From the NCBI RefSeq assembly GCF_000518645.1, contig NZ_JADZ01000004.1, positions 548,209 to 612,208 of the forward strand: a stretch of 64,000 nucleotides of DNA. The letters run 5' to 3'. The notes below the pieces were generated by a model. That model had not been told where the DNA came from and searched no databases. It was given only the letters and a program-made list of their open reading frames with translations. The translations under genes and the position numbers were made by a program. The DNA comes from Curvibacter gracilis ATCC BAA-807. Its GTDB lineage: Bacteria > Pseudomonadota > Gammaproteobacteria > Burkholderiales > Burkholderiaceae_C. Of the stretch, positions 34,524-43,358 are shown one piece after another; position 1 is the stretch's first letter; every line of letters starts with the position of its first letter.

Positions 34524-35972
34524 TCAGCACGGCACGTCGGCGTCGCGGCGGGCGTAGAACCACCAGGTGGCCACGATGCACAGCAGGTAGAAGGCGATGA
34601 AGGTCAGCAGGGCCAGCTCGGGGCCGCCGGTGCTGGCGATCGACGAGCCATAGCTCTTGGGGATGAAGAAGCCGCCGTAGGCCGCCACTGCGGCGCTGAA
34701 GCCCAGCACGGCGGCCGATTCGGTGTTGCCCTCCTTGACCGCCTGGGCCTGGGCCAGCTCGTCGTTGCGCGGGGCGCGGCGGGTCTTCAGGTCGATGAAG
34801 ATCACCGGGATCATGCGAAAGGTCGAGCCGTTGCCGACGCCGGTGGTGAAGAACAGCACCAGGAACATCAAAAAGAAGCCCGTGAAGCTCCCCTCGACCG
34901 GGCCCCAGGGCAGGGCGAAGGCGCTGCCCGCCCCCTTGGGCAGGAAGTAGAGAACACCGACCACGGCCAGGGCCATCACCACGAAGTTCCACAAGGTGAC
35001 GCGGGCGCCGCCCAGCTTGTCGGCCAGCCAGCCACCCACGGGGCGGATCAGCGCGCCCACCAGCGGGCCCAGCCAGGCATAGGCCAGCGGGTTCACATCC
35101 TTGAACTGCGACTTGATCAGCAGCGGAAAGCCCGCCGCATAACCGATGAAGGAGCCGAAGGTGCCCAGGTAGAGCAGGCACATCACCCAGTTGTGCTTGT
35201 TGCGGAAGATGGCGGCCTGGGCGGCGAACGAGGCCTTGGCGTCGGCGATGTCGTTCATGAAGAACCAGGCGGCCGCTGCGGTCAGGGCGATCCATGGCAC
35301 CCACACGAAGGCGGCGTTCTGGGCCCAAACCTCGCTCACCTGGCCGGCCTTGCTGATGTGCTGGGGCTCGCCGCCCAGCACACCGAACACGCCCACCGAG
35401 ATGATGATGGGGCTCAGAAACTGCACCACCGACACGCCCAGGTTACCCAGGCCGGCGTTGACGCCCAGGGCCGAGCCCTTGCGCTCCTTCGGAAAGAAGA
35501 AGCTGATGTTGGCCATCGACGACGAGAAGTTGCCACCGCCCAGGCCGCACAGCAGGGCCAGCATCAGCATGGTGGGGTAGGGGGTGTTGGCGTCTTGCAC
35601 CGCAAAGCCGATGCCGATGGCGGGCAGCAGCAGCGAGGCAGTGGAGATGGCGGTCCAGCGCCGCCCGCCCACCAGGGGCACCATGAACGAGTAGAAGATG
35701 CGCAGCGTGGCGCCCGACAGGGCCGGCGCCGAGGCCAGCCAGAACAGCTGGTTGGTGGAGTACTTGAAGCCCATCAAGGGCAGGTTGACGGCCACCACGC
35801 TCCACAGCTGCCAGATGGCAAAGGCCAGGAACAGGGCGGGCACCGACAGCCACAGGTTGAGCTTGGCGATGGCCTGGCCCTGCGAGGCCCAGAAGGCCTT
35901 GTCTTCCGGCGTCCAGACCGCCAGGGTCTTGCCGGGGCGGGCGCGCTCGGGCGCCACGGTCTTGCTTGACAT
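34524..35972 (-). CDS. narK2: Nitrate/nitrite transporter NarK2-type
   Basis: 482-residue major-facilitator protein with 12 predicted helices. Nitrate-porter signatures are GLGGGNFSSSMANISFFFPKERKGSALGVNAGLGNLG and FFTTGVGNGSTFRMIPVIF. The long loop before helix 11 is typical of NarK2-like nitrate/nitrite antiporters. It lies between narK1 and narG. It likely exchanges nitrate in for nitrite out during respiration. Confidence 0.94.
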   Translation of the reverse strand: MSSKTVAPERARPGKTLAVWTPEDKAFWASQGQAIAKLNLWLSVPALFLAFAIWQLWSVVAVNLPLMGFKYSTNQLFWLASAPALSGATLRIFYSFMVPLVGGRRWTAISTASLLLPAIGIGFAVQDANTPYPTMLMLALLCGLGGGNFSSSMANISFFFPKERKGSALGVNAGLGNLGVSVVQFLSPIIISVGVFGVLGGEPQHISKAGQVSEVWAQNAAFVWVPWIALTAAAAWFFMNDIADAKASFAAQAAIFRNKHNWVMCLLYLGTFGSFIGYAAGFPLLIKSQFKDVNPLAYAWLGPLVGALIRPVGGWLADKLGGARVTLWNFVVMALAVVGVLYFLPKGAGSAFALPWGPVEGSFTGFFLMFLVLFFTTGVGNGSTFRMIPVIFIDLKTRRAPRNDELAQAQAVKEGNTESAAVLGFSAAVAAYGGFFIPKSYGSSIASTGGPELALLTFIAFYLLCIVATWWFYARRDADVPC

Positions 35973-36012
35973 GGGGATTCCTTTTGAAAGGGTTGTGTCG
36001 GGGGAGGGCCGC

Positions 36013-37251
36013 TCAGGCGGGGTTGCCGCGCAGCACGTCGCGGCTGCGCACTTCGGTGAAGTACATCCAGATCAGTGAGACCCAGACCACGCCATACAGC
36101 AGCATGAAAGCGCTGGAGCGCACGCCCGTGAGGTCGAGCAGCACGCCGAACAGGATGGGCAGCACAAAGCCGCCCAGGCCACCGGCCAGGCCCACCACGC
36201 CCGAGATGGCGCCGATGTTGCCGGGGTAGTCGTCGCTGATGTACTTGAAAACGCTGGCCTTGCCGAAGGCAAAGGCAATGCCCAGGGTGAACATCAGGGC
36301 CGTGAAGCCAACCACGTTGAGCCCGATGTGGAAGCTGCGCACCCCGTTGACGGTGGTGATGCTGAAATCGGTCTGCGGGTAGCTCAGCAGGAACAGGCAG
36401 ATCCAGCTCACCCACAGCACCCACCAGGTGACCTGGTGCGCGCCGTGCTTGTCGGACAGGTAGCCGCCAATGGCGCGCAGCACGCCCCCGGGCAGCGAGA
36501 AGCAGGCGGCCAGCAGGGCGGCCCAGCGGATGTCCAGGCCGTATTCGCCCACGTAGTACTGCACCATCCACAGGCTCAGGCCCACATAGCCACCGAACAC
36601 GATGCTGTAGTACTGGCAGTACTTGAGCACGCGCGGGTCCTTCAGCGTCTTGAGCTGGTCGCCCCAACTGCTCTTGCTGGCCACCAGGTGGCTTGGGTCG
36701 CTGGCGCTGCCAAACCAGAACAGCACCGCCACGCCCAGCATCACGGCGGCGTACACCTGGGGTACCACCGCCCAGCCAAAGGCCACGATCAGGGCCGGCG
36801 CCACAAATTTGTTGACCGCAGCGCCCGAGTTGCCGGCGCCGAACACGCCCATGGCAAAGCCCTGCTGCTGCTTGGGGAACCAGCGCGCCACATAGGGCGT
36901 GCCCACCGAGAACACGCCGCCGGCCAGGCCCACGAACAGGCCCAGCACCAGAAACTGCCAGTACTGGGTGGCGTAGCTCATGAGCCAGATCGGCAGCACG
37001 CAGGCCAGCAGGGTGCCCATCATCACGATGCGGCCGCCGTAGCGGTCGGTCCACACCCCCAGGGGCACGCGCACCAGTGAGCCGGTGAGCACCGGCATGG
37101 CCGTCAACAGGCCGAACTCGGTGGCGTTGAGGCCCAGGGTCTTGCGGATCGGGATGCCGATCACGCCAAACATCATCCAGACCATGAAGCACACCGTGAA
37201 GGCGAGCGTGCTGACGGTCAGTACCGACAAGGCTTTGCCGCGCGAAGACAT
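36013..37251 (-). CDS. narK1: Nitrate transporter NarK1-type
   Basis: 412-residue major-facilitator protein of the NarK1 (proton-nitrate symport) type. Motifs include RVPLGVWTDRYGGRIVMMGTL, GVFSVGTPYVARWFPKQQQGFAMGVFGAGNSGAAVNKF and FGKASVFKYISDDYPGNIGAISGVVGLAGGLGGF. AAAGGAGG precedes the ATG. It is first of the structural genes, after the 103-base gap that follows narL, and its promoter region carries FNR- and NarL-like sites. The presence of both NarK types is common in denitrifiers. Confidence 0.94.
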   Translation of the reverse strand: MSSRGKALSVLTVSTLAFTVCFMVWMMFGVIGIPIRKTLGLNATEFGLLTAMPVLTGSLVRVPLGVWTDRYGGRIVMMGTLLACVLPIWLMSYATQYWQFLVLGLFVGLAGGVFSVGTPYVARWFPKQQQGFAMGVFGAGNSGAAVNKFVAPALIVAFGWAVVPQVYAAVMLGVAVLFWFGSASDPSHLVASKSSWGDQLKTLKDPRVLKYCQYYSIVFGGYVGLSLWMVQYYVGEYGLDIRWAALLAACFSLPGGVLRAIGGYLSDKHGAHQVTWWVLWVSWICLFLLSYPQTDFSITTVNGVRSFHIGLNVVGFTALMFTLGIAFAFGKASVFKYISDDYPGNIGAISGVVGLAGGLGGFVLPILFGVLLDLTGVRSSAFMLLYGVVWVSLIWMYFTEVRSRDVLRGNPA

Positions 37252-37329
37252 GGGAGAACCTCCTTTTGAGTGGTCCCCAGTGTCAAAAAATCAGTGCGCC
37301 CTGAACATCCTGCATCCGGGCAGGCACCA

Positions 37330-37345
37330 TCCTCCTAAAGGAGTA
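37330..37345 (-). promoter_or_regulatory. NarL-type 7-2-7 heptamer pair
   Basis: On the minus strand TACTCCT-TT-AGGAGGA matches the NarL/NarP inverted heptamer layout TACYNMT-N2-AKNRGTA with one mismatch in the right half. It lies about 86 bases (centre to start codon) before narK1, in the narL-narK1 gap. The regulator NarL is encoded directly upstream. Caution: AGGAGG also resembles a ribosome site, so chance overlap is possible. Confidence 0.55.
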
Positions 37346-37354
37346 GTCCGAGCC

Positions 37355-38086
37355 TCAAGCTTGATCTGGATCAGTCACCGCGTACACCGCGGCCTGCACC
37401 CGCGAGCTCAGGTTGAGCTTGCGGAAGATGTGCTGCACGTGGATCTTGACCGTGGTCTCGGCGATCTTGAGGGTGCGCGCGATCTCCTTGTTGCTGGCGC
37501 CACGCGCGATCTCGCGCAGGATCTCGCGCTCGCGGGGCGACAGCTTGGAGACCACCAGGCCAGGCTCAGGTGGGCGCGCCGTGGCCTCGGGCGCCGCTTC
37601 GATGGCTGCTTCCGTGGCCTGTTCGGGCTCGGGCGCGGGGGCTGAGGCCACGGCCTGGCGGTAGGCCGCAAACAGCTTGCCCGTCATCTCGGGCGAGACC
37701 ACCGACTGGCCCTCGCGCACGCGCCGTATCGAGGCCACCAGCTCGTCGCCATCCACCGTCTTGAGCAGGTAGCCGCTGGCGCCGCGGGCCAGGGCCTGCG
37801 ACAGGTCTTCGGCGTCTTCGCTCACCGTGAGCATGATGACCTGGGGCGCGGGCACCAGCGCCATCAACTGGGGCAGCACATCCACCCCGTGCACGCCGGG
37901 CAGGTGGTTGTCCAGCAGCACCACCTCGGGCGCGTGCTGGGCCGCCAGCTTCAGGGCTTCGCCCGCGTCGGTGGCTTCGGCCACCACCTGCAGGCAGGCC
38001 TGCTGGCTGAGCAGGGCCACCAGGCCGCGGCGGAACAGCTTGTGGTCGTCCACCACCAGGAGTCGGATCGGAGCGGGCAGGGTCAT
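37355..38086 (-). CDS. narL: Nitrate/nitrite response regulator NarL
   Basis: 243 residues. The receiver domain has the acidic pair (VVDDHK) and phospho-acceptor Asp59 (VVLLDNHLPG). A Pro/Glu/Ala-rich linker is followed by a LuxR-type HTH (LSPREREILREIARGASNKEIARTLKIAETTVKIHVQHIFRKL). The linker (about residues 145-175) is longer than in E. coli NarL. The start overlaps the narX stop (ATGA). It binds promoter heptamers once phosphorylated by NarX. Confidence 0.94.
   Translation of the reverse strand: MTLPAPIRLLVVDDHKLFRRGLVALLSQQACLQVVAEATDAGEALKLAAQHAPEVVLLDNHLPGVHGVDVLPQLMALVPAPQVIMLTVSEDAEDLSQALARGASGYLLKTVDGDELVASIRRVREGQSVVSPEMTGKLFAAYRQAVASAPAPEPEQATEAAIEAAPEATARPPEPGLVVSKLSPREREILREIARGASNKEIARTLKIAETTVKIHVQHIFRKLNLSSRVQAAVYAVTDPDQA
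37361..37374 (-). promoter_or_regulatory. FNR-like box in the 3' end of narL
   Basis: CTGATCCAGATCAA (minus strand) fits TTGAT-N4-ATCAA except for the first base. It overlaps the last codons of narL and is about 116 bases before narK1. At the usual -41.5 position it would start transcription near 37326. Anaerobic induction of narK1K2GHJI is known in related organisms; use of this box is inferred. Confidence 0.5.
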
Positions 38087-40137
38087 GGTGCAGTGGCTAC
38101 GGAAGTGGGGGCCGCCGTCGGCGGCGGATGTCGGGGCAGGCGCAGGGTCACACAGGTGCCCTGCGGGCCTGAATCAAGGCTCAGTTGGGCGCCGATGCGT
38201 TCGGCGCGCTCGCGCATGATGCGCAGCCCCACGTGGGTGCCATCGGGGGGGCCACCCCGGGCATCAAAACCCAGGCCATCGTCGCGGATGGTGACCTGCC
38301 ACTGCGGGTGGGTGTCCACCCGCAGCTCGACCTGGCGGGCGTGGGCGTGCTTGCGGATGTTGGACAGGGCCTCCTGCACGATGTGCAGCACCTGCACCTG
38401 CACATCGGGCGCAATCGGCAGGCCTTCGCCGTGGATGGCCAGGCTGGGCCGGATGCCGGCCTGCAGCTCGAACTTGGACAGGGTCTCGCGCAGGGCGGGC
38501 TCCATGTCTTCGGCATGGGTGTTGGTGCGAAAGTGCAGCAGCAGCTCGCGCACATCGCTGTAGCTCTCGCGGATGCCCGCGTCCAGCTCGTCGAGGGTGG
38601 CCTCGACGGCGGCCGGGCGCGCGTCGCTCATGGCGCTGCGCAGCAGCTGCATCTGGATCTTCAGAAAGGCCAGTGACTGGGCGATCGAGTCGTGCAGCTC
38701 GCGGGCCAGCATCTGGCGCTCGTCGGCCACGGCCGATTCGCGCGCCAGCGCGGCGCTGCGCAGGTTCTCCATGGCGCCCGCCAGGTGGCTGGCCAGGGCT
38801 TCGAACAGGCTGCGCTCCTCGGCACTCAGTGCCGTGTCGTGGCGGTAGAACAGCTCGATCTCGCCCAGCACGCGCTGATGCCAGGTCAGGCTCACCGTCA
38901 CCAGGGTGCGGAAGCCGGCGCGCTCGCAGTGCTGTTGCACACGCTGGCTGGTGCCATCGGGTGGCGCCTGCCGTGCGGCATCCAGGATCGGGATCACCTT
39001 CAAGGGCTGGGCCAGCGCGCGCTCGGATGAGGCGCCACACAGGCAGTCGCCGGTGAGCACGCAGTGCTCCTCCTCCACCATCACCTTGGGCAGGCAGTCG
39101 CTGGCCAGCAGCACATAGCGTTGGGTGGCCTCGTCCGACCAGCGTATGGCCACGGCATCGGCCCCGGCAATGCTGCGCAGCTGGCGTGAAAAGCCCTGGG
39201 CCAGGGTTTGCAAGGTGTCGGCCTGGGCCACGAAGGTGGCGGTCTCGTACAGGGTGCGCAGGCGTTGCTGCTCCAGTTGCAGGCGCGCCGTCTTCTCGCG
39301 CACCTTGCCCTCCAGCCCGCTGTACAGGTCTTGCAGGCGTTCGGCCATGCGGTTGAAGCCCTCGGCCAGGGCGCCCAGTTCATCGTGGCTGGCCACCTGC
39401 ACACGGGTGCCGAAGTCGCCCTGCTCGATGCGGCCCAGGCTGCGCTGCAGGCGGCGCACCGGGTCCAGCACCAGCACATGGCCCACGTACAGCAGCACCA
39501 GGGCGCTCAGCAGGGCCAGTGACATCATCACCAGCTGCAGGGTGCGCAGCAGGGTGGTCCATTGCGCCAGGTGCAGTTCGATGGCCGAGACAAAGTTGTC
39601 CACCTCGTGCACGAAGTCGTCCACCTGCAGGCCCAGCGCGGGGCCGGGGCCCTGGCGCCCGCTTTGTTGCAGCGCCTGTTGCCGGGCCAGCTCGCGCAGG
39701 GCTTGCCAGCGCCGCTGCACCAGGTCGAAATGCGCCCGGGTGGCCTGGTCCCAGGGCACGGCCAGGGGGCGGGCGGGGTCGCCGTCGCGCAGCAGGCTCA
39801 GGCTGGCGTCAAAGTCTTGCAGTTGCTGCTCGACTTGCTGGTTCAGCGCGCCCTGGCCAGCCGGCTGGGCCGGGGTCTGCAGGCGCAGGGCCAGGCGGTA
39901 GCTCTGCATGCGCATGCGCCCGGCCTCGTTGACGGCGGCGGCGCCGCCCTCCAGCTGCCAGGTCACCCACAGCGTGAGCCCGACCGAGGCCAGGGCCAGT
40001 ACCAGAAACAAACCGCCGATGCCCATCAGCTTGGAGGCCAGGCCCAGGCCGGACAGGCGGGCGCGCAGCCGGGTGCGTGCCGGCCCGGCGGCGGGCAGCA
40101 TCAGCTCTGGCGGCAAGGGCTCGGGTGGCAGGCTCAA
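38083..40137 (-). CDS. narX: Nitrate/nitrite sensor kinase NarX
   Basis: 684-residue membrane sensor. First helix about residues 37-58, then the periplasmic P-box (AAAVNEAGRMRMQSYRLAL, about 68-86) that binds nitrate, second helix near 205-227, HAMP, a GAF-like central module with a Cys cluster (CLPKVM...CVLTGDCLC), and a HisKA_3 kinase core with the phospho-His in ARELHDSIAQSLAFLKIQ. The ATPase part has NIRKHAHA and DDGLGFD. The start is TTG at 40137 with GGGGAG correctly placed upstream; no in-frame ATG fits. Confidence 0.94.
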   Translation of the reverse strand: MSLPPEPLPPELMLPAAGPARTRLRARLSGLGLASKLMGIGGLFLVLALASVGLTLWVTWQLEGGAAAVNEAGRMRMQSYRLALRLQTPAQPAGQGALNQQVEQQLQDFDASLSLLRDGDPARPLAVPWDQATRAHFDLVQRRWQALRELARQQALQQSGRQGPGPALGLQVDDFVHEVDNFVSAIELHLAQWTTLLRTLQLVMMSLALLSALVLLYVGHVLVLDPVRRLQRSLGRIEQGDFGTRVQVASHDELGALAEGFNRMAERLQDLYSGLEGKVREKTARLQLEQQRLRTLYETATFVAQADTLQTLAQGFSRQLRSIAGADAVAIRWSDEATQRYVLLASDCLPKVMVEEEHCVLTGDCLCGASSERALAQPLKVIPILDAARQAPPDGTSQRVQQHCERAGFRTLVTVSLTWHQRVLGEIELFYRHDTALSAEERSLFEALASHLAGAMENLRSAALARESAVADERQMLARELHDSIAQSLAFLKIQMQLLRSAMSDARPAAVEATLDELDAGIRESYSDVRELLLHFRTNTHAEDMEPALRETLSKFELQAGIRPSLAIHGEGLPIAPDVQVQVLHIVQEALSNIRKHAHARQVELRVDTHPQWQVTIRDDGLGFDARGGPPDGTHVGLRIMRERAERIGAQLSLDSGPQGTCVTLRLPRHPPPTAAPTSVATAP

Positions 40138-40195
40138 TCCATCTCCCCATCGTTCAAAGCTTGAATTGTGCGCTTGGGTGAATCGTTGCCGCCCT

Positions 40196-41194
40196 TCATC
40201 CGCCGGTTTGCGCCATGAATCGCATCACATGCTGGGGTTGCTCTTGAAAGACGTGGCGTTCGGGCTTGGCCGCAATACCGGCATGCAAGGCCTGCAGCAG
40301 CTCGGCATCGCTGGCGCCGGCGCGCAGCATGGGGCCCAGCGGCACCCGGTCGTTCTGGCCCAGGCACAGGTAGAGGGTGCCATCCACGCCCAGGCGCACG
40401 CGGTTGCAGGCGGCGCAGAAATGCTGCGACATCGGGGTGATCACGCCCAGGCTGGCGCGGCCGTCGGGCCCGGCCCAGTAGCGCGCCGGGCCGCTGCCCT
40501 GGCCCATCACGCAGGGCAGCAGGCCATGCTGGTGGGCCAGGCGCTGCCCCAGGGCGCTGAGGTCGGGGGCCTCCAGGGCCTGACCGGTGCTGCCCATGGG
40601 CATGGGCTCGATCAGCCGCAGCACATGCCCGTGGGCCATGGCAAAGGCCAGAACGCCCTCGACCTCGTCCAGGTTCACGCCGGGTTGCACCACCATGTTG
40701 AGTTTGATGGGGCCAAAGCCCACGGCCTGGGCGGCCTGCAGGCCGCTCAGCACGCTGTCCAGCGCGTCGCGCCCGGTGATGCGGGCAAAGCAGCCCCGGT
40801 CCAGGGTGTCCAGGCTGATGTTGAGCCGCTGCAGGCCGGCCTCGCGCAGTTCGGCGGCGAGGCGGGCCAGTTGGGTGCCGTTGCTCGACAGGGACAGATC
40901 GCGCAGGCCCGGCAGTGCCGCAATGCCGCGCACCAGCCCGGTCAGGCCGCCCCGCAGCAGGGGCTCGCCCCCGGTGAGCCGCACCTTGGCCACACCGCTG
41001 CGCACAAACAGGCCCAGCAGGCGCAGCAGCTCGGGCGGGCGCAGCCAGTGGGCCGGCTCTTCATAGCCCTTGAAGCCCTTGGGCAGGCAGTAGGTGCAGC
41101 GCAGGTCGCAGCGGTCGGTGATCGACACGCGCAGGTAATCGATGCGTCGCCCGAAGGGGTCGATCAGCGTTGGCAAGGCATTGGCGGCAGACAT
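40196..41194 (-). CDS. moaA: GTP 3',8-cyclase MoaA
   Basis: 332-residue radical-SAM enzyme making the first molybdopterin precursor from GTP. The SAM cluster Cys29/33/36 is in DRCDLRCTYC, and the second cluster motif is FCAACNRVRLGVDGTLYLCLG. It ends QTGG, a form of the conserved C-terminal Gly-Gly. The start ATG 41194 is used; a GTG at 41203 is in frame. It heads the leftward nar cluster, 58 bases before narX, supplying cofactor for NarG. No other moa genes are nearby. Confidence 0.95.
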   Translation of the reverse strand: MSAANALPTLIDPFGRRIDYLRVSITDRCDLRCTYCLPKGFKGYEEPAHWLRPPELLRLLGLFVRSGVAKVRLTGGEPLLRGGLTGLVRGIAALPGLRDLSLSSNGTQLARLAAELREAGLQRLNISLDTLDRGCFARITGRDALDSVLSGLQAAQAVGFGPIKLNMVVQPGVNLDEVEGVLAFAMAHGHVLRLIEPMPMGSTGQALEAPDLSALGQRLAHQHGLLPCVMGQGSGPARYWAGPDGRASLGVITPMSQHFCAACNRVRLGVDGTLYLCLGQNDRVPLGPMLRAGASDAELLQALHAGIAAKPERHVFQEQPQHVMRFMAQTGG

Positions 41195-41372
41195 GGGCTG
41201 CACTGTAGGCAGACCCGGTTCATTGCGCCATCGTTCTGAAGGAGGATGGGGCCGCGGGGCCTGTCTCGCTCAAGGCATCCATTCAGGGGCGTTGTCACGG
41301 GTCGAGCTGCTGTGAACACCCGCGATCACTGGCCCAGGTGCCAGATGACCTCTGCGCACCCAGGGTCGACCT

Positions 41373-42185
41373 TCAGGTACCGGCCTTTGGCGTGCTCGGG
41401 TGCGGCATCAAGTGCTCGCATTCCTGTTTGACGGCCTGGTAGCACTCGCAAACGCGCTCTTCCAGGCGCGGGCGATCCACCAGGCTGATGACGCCGCGCG
41501 ATCTTTCGATCATGCCGTCCTTTTGCAGCGCCCCGGCGGCCACCGTGATGCTTTCGCGGCGCACCCCCAGCATGAGCGAGATCCGCTCCTGGGTGATGGC
41601 CATCTTGTTGCTCTGCAGCCGGTCCATGCTCATCAGAATCCAACGTGCCAATCGCTGCTCGACAGTGTGGTGCTGGTTGCACACCGCCATTTGCGAGGTC
41701 TGCACGATCAGGGCCTGGGTGTAGAGCAGGGCCAGGCGCTGCAACTGGCCGCCCAGGGCAAACTCGTGCTTCATCACCTTGCGGCTCAGCCGAAAGGCCT
41801 GGCCGGCGCATTGCACCTCGGTGCTGCTGGGCAGGCTCTCACCCCCCATGTAGATGGAGATGCCGATCAAGCCCTCGTTGCCGACCAGCGCGATCTCGCT
41901 CGATGCCCCATCCTCCAGTGCGTAGACCAAAGACACGATGCCCGAGGTGGGGAAGTGCAGGTGCGTCACGTGGTCACCCGACTCTGACATCGTCCAGCCG
42001 CGTGGCATGTCCACCAGTTCGAGTTCTGGCCGCAAGCGGGCGTAGTCAGCGGCGGGCAGCGCCGCGAGGATCTGGTTGAGGCGAGGGTCGGGCGTGGTGG
42101 TGGGATGGGGTTTGGTCAAGGTGTCCTGGGGAGCGTGGCAGGCCGCTGATATATGAAGTGCAGGCTCCTGCCGTTGAGTCTGCAT
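41373..42185 (-). CDS. Crp/Fnr-family transcriptional regulator
   Basis: Cyclic-nucleotide-type sensor domain (GWTMSESGDHVTHLHFPTSGIVSLVYAL, IALVGNEGLIGISIYMGG) followed by an HTH_Crp domain (MAITQERISLMLGVRRESITVAAGALQKDGMIERSRGVISLVDRPRLE). It lacks the N-terminal Cys set of FNR, and its recognition helix does not resemble FNR or DNR, so it is probably not the TTGAT-binding regulator. The start is uncertain: ATG 42185 stands right beside the preceding terminator, and TTG 42119 with AGGA upstream may be the true one. Confidence 0.85.
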   Translation of the reverse strand: MQTQRQEPALHISAACHAPQDTLTKPHPTTTPDPRLNQILAALPAADYARLRPELELVDMPRGWTMSESGDHVTHLHFPTSGIVSLVYALEDGASSEIALVGNEGLIGISIYMGGESLPSSTEVQCAGQAFRLSRKVMKHEFALGGQLQRLALLYTQALIVQTSQMAVCNQHHTVEQRLARWILMSMDRLQSNKMAITQERISLMLGVRRESITVAAGALQKDGMIERSRGVISLVDRPRLEERVCECYQAVKQECEHLMPHPSTPKAGT

Positions 42186-42190
42186 GGATG

Positions 42191-42222
42191 AAAAAAAAGG
42201 CCGGCTCAAATGAGCAGGCCTT
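42191..42222 (-). terminator. Rho-independent terminator of the RRM gene
   Basis: On the minus strand AGGCCTGCTCA-TTT-GAGCCGGCCT (one mismatched position) is followed by eight T. It lies between the RRM gene stop and the Crp-family start. Confidence 0.9.
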
Positions 42223-42241
42223 TGACTGGACTGGGCGGAGA

Positions 42242-42592
42242 TCAGTAGCGTCCGCCGCCGTACCCGCCCGTGCCATAGCCCACGTCTTTGCGTTGGGTGG
42301 CGGTGTAACCGGCTGCGCTGTAGCCGCCAGACTTGTTGCTGTCTTCGCGCGGACGGGCCAGGTTCACCACAATCGAGCGGCCATCGACCGACATGCCGTG
42401 CAGGCCGGTGATGGCGGCCTGGGCCACCTCAAGAGAGGCCATTTCCACAAAGCCGAAGCCCTTGGAGCGGCCGGTTTCGCGGTCCATCATCACCTTGGCG
42501 GATGAAACGCTGCCGAACTCGGAAAAATTGCTTTTCAGGCTGGCGTCGTCGACAGAGTAGGGCAGGTTGCCCACGTAGATTTTGGTGCTCAT
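42242..42592 (-). CDS. Glycine-tailed RRM RNA-binding protein
   Basis: 116 residues. One RRM domain with RNP2 (KIYVGNLPY) and RNP1 (KGFGFVEM) intact, followed by a Gly/Tyr-rich tail (YGTGGYGGGRY). Such bacterial RRM proteins bind single-stranded RNA and are often cold-inducible. It has its own strong terminator. The 119-base stretch upstream to the next gene may hold a leader. Confidence 0.9.
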   Translation of the reverse strand: MSTKIYVGNLPYSVDDASLKSNFSEFGSVSSAKVMMDRETGRSKGFGFVEMASLEVAQAAITGLHGMSVDGRSIVVNLARPREDSNKSGGYSAAGYTATQRKDVGYGTGGYGGGRY

Positions 42593-42711
42593 GTTGGAGC
42601 CTTTCTGGATTGCGGTGCGCAACTTGTGACACCCATTCATGATGCTGGCGGGCGCCACGGAGGCGCTTTGCAGCTCGGGGGGATTGGATCGGATCTGGCT
42701 GAAGCGAGTCG

Positions 42712-42951
42712 TCAGCAGACGGGAGGCGATGCCATGCACGTTTGCAACCAGCCCTGCGTCACGGCAAAGAGCCGGGCCGCCTCGCGCGAGGCGAAGGCCT
42801 TGTCAAAGCGGAAGACGCGGCAGTAGCTGCCGTTGCCGAGAGAGCGGTGGACCGAAAAAGAGGCGCGGAAGCGGCCGCAATCGGTCGGGTGTGTCGAGGG
42901 CGAAACGACGTACTGGCCCATGGAAATGGAGGTCTTTGAAATCTGATTCAT
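42712..42951 (-). CDS. Small conserved-looking hypothetical protein
   Basis: 79 residues, not assigned to a family. It has a plausible folded-protein composition (MGQYVVSPSTHPTDCGRFRASFSVHR...RVFRFDKAFASREAARLFAVTQGWLQ), ending in an alpha helix with an Ala-rich face. The start could be 42951 (MNQ) or 42921 (MGQ); neither has a good ribosome site. It lies upstream of the RRM gene on the same strand and downstream of an AT-rich promoter-like patch, so co-expression with the RRM gene is possible. Confidence 0.6.
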   Translation of the reverse strand: MNQISKTSISMGQYVVSPSTHPTDCGRFRASFSVHRSLGNGSYCRVFRFDKAFASREAARLFAVTQGWLQTCMASPPVC

Positions 42952-43358
42952 TCAGAAGCGCAGGCTTGAATCAAGCTGCGTGAGCATGGTGGACTCTGTT
43001 GGCTGCAGCTCTACAAACCAACTGGAGGGCCCGCCTCGAAGGAGGTGGCGCTCTCTTTGTGTGTGACATCGGGGGCTTTCCAAGCTGGCTGCCGTCGCGA
43101 TGTCACCCGCCGAATATAACAGTAATTCATATTGGATAATTGAATTATTTCATTTGGTTCTAAAAAAGTGCTCTTGGGGCCACGCCCCATGCCGGCCACA
43201 GTGGCGGCCCGGCTCCGTTGGTTTGAGCACAGACCCGGTGTGTGCTGCGCGATACCGTGCACAGGGCGTCCCTCAGCGCTGCCCAAGGAGCACGGTCACA
43301 TGGAGCTTGACCAGAGGCCTTGGCGCAGCAATCCGAGTCTGATCATGGAGCCACTGCA
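42952..43358. other. Intergenic region with an AT-rich patch
   Basis: 407 bases without a gene. About 43112-43170 is strikingly AT-rich for this genome and contains the palindrome ATAATTGAATTAT (43136-43148). On the minus strand TGTTATATT resembles an extended -10 element near 43115, which would give the small hypothetical gene a leader of about 150 bases. The remainder shows nothing recognisable. Confidence 0.5.

Noticed and set aside
41373..42185. Crp-family gene as the FNR/DNR regulator acting on the TTGAT boxes
   Set aside because: It lacks the N-terminal Cys residues of FNR and its recognition helix (GVRRESITVAAGAL) differs from the E-SR pattern that reads TTGAT.
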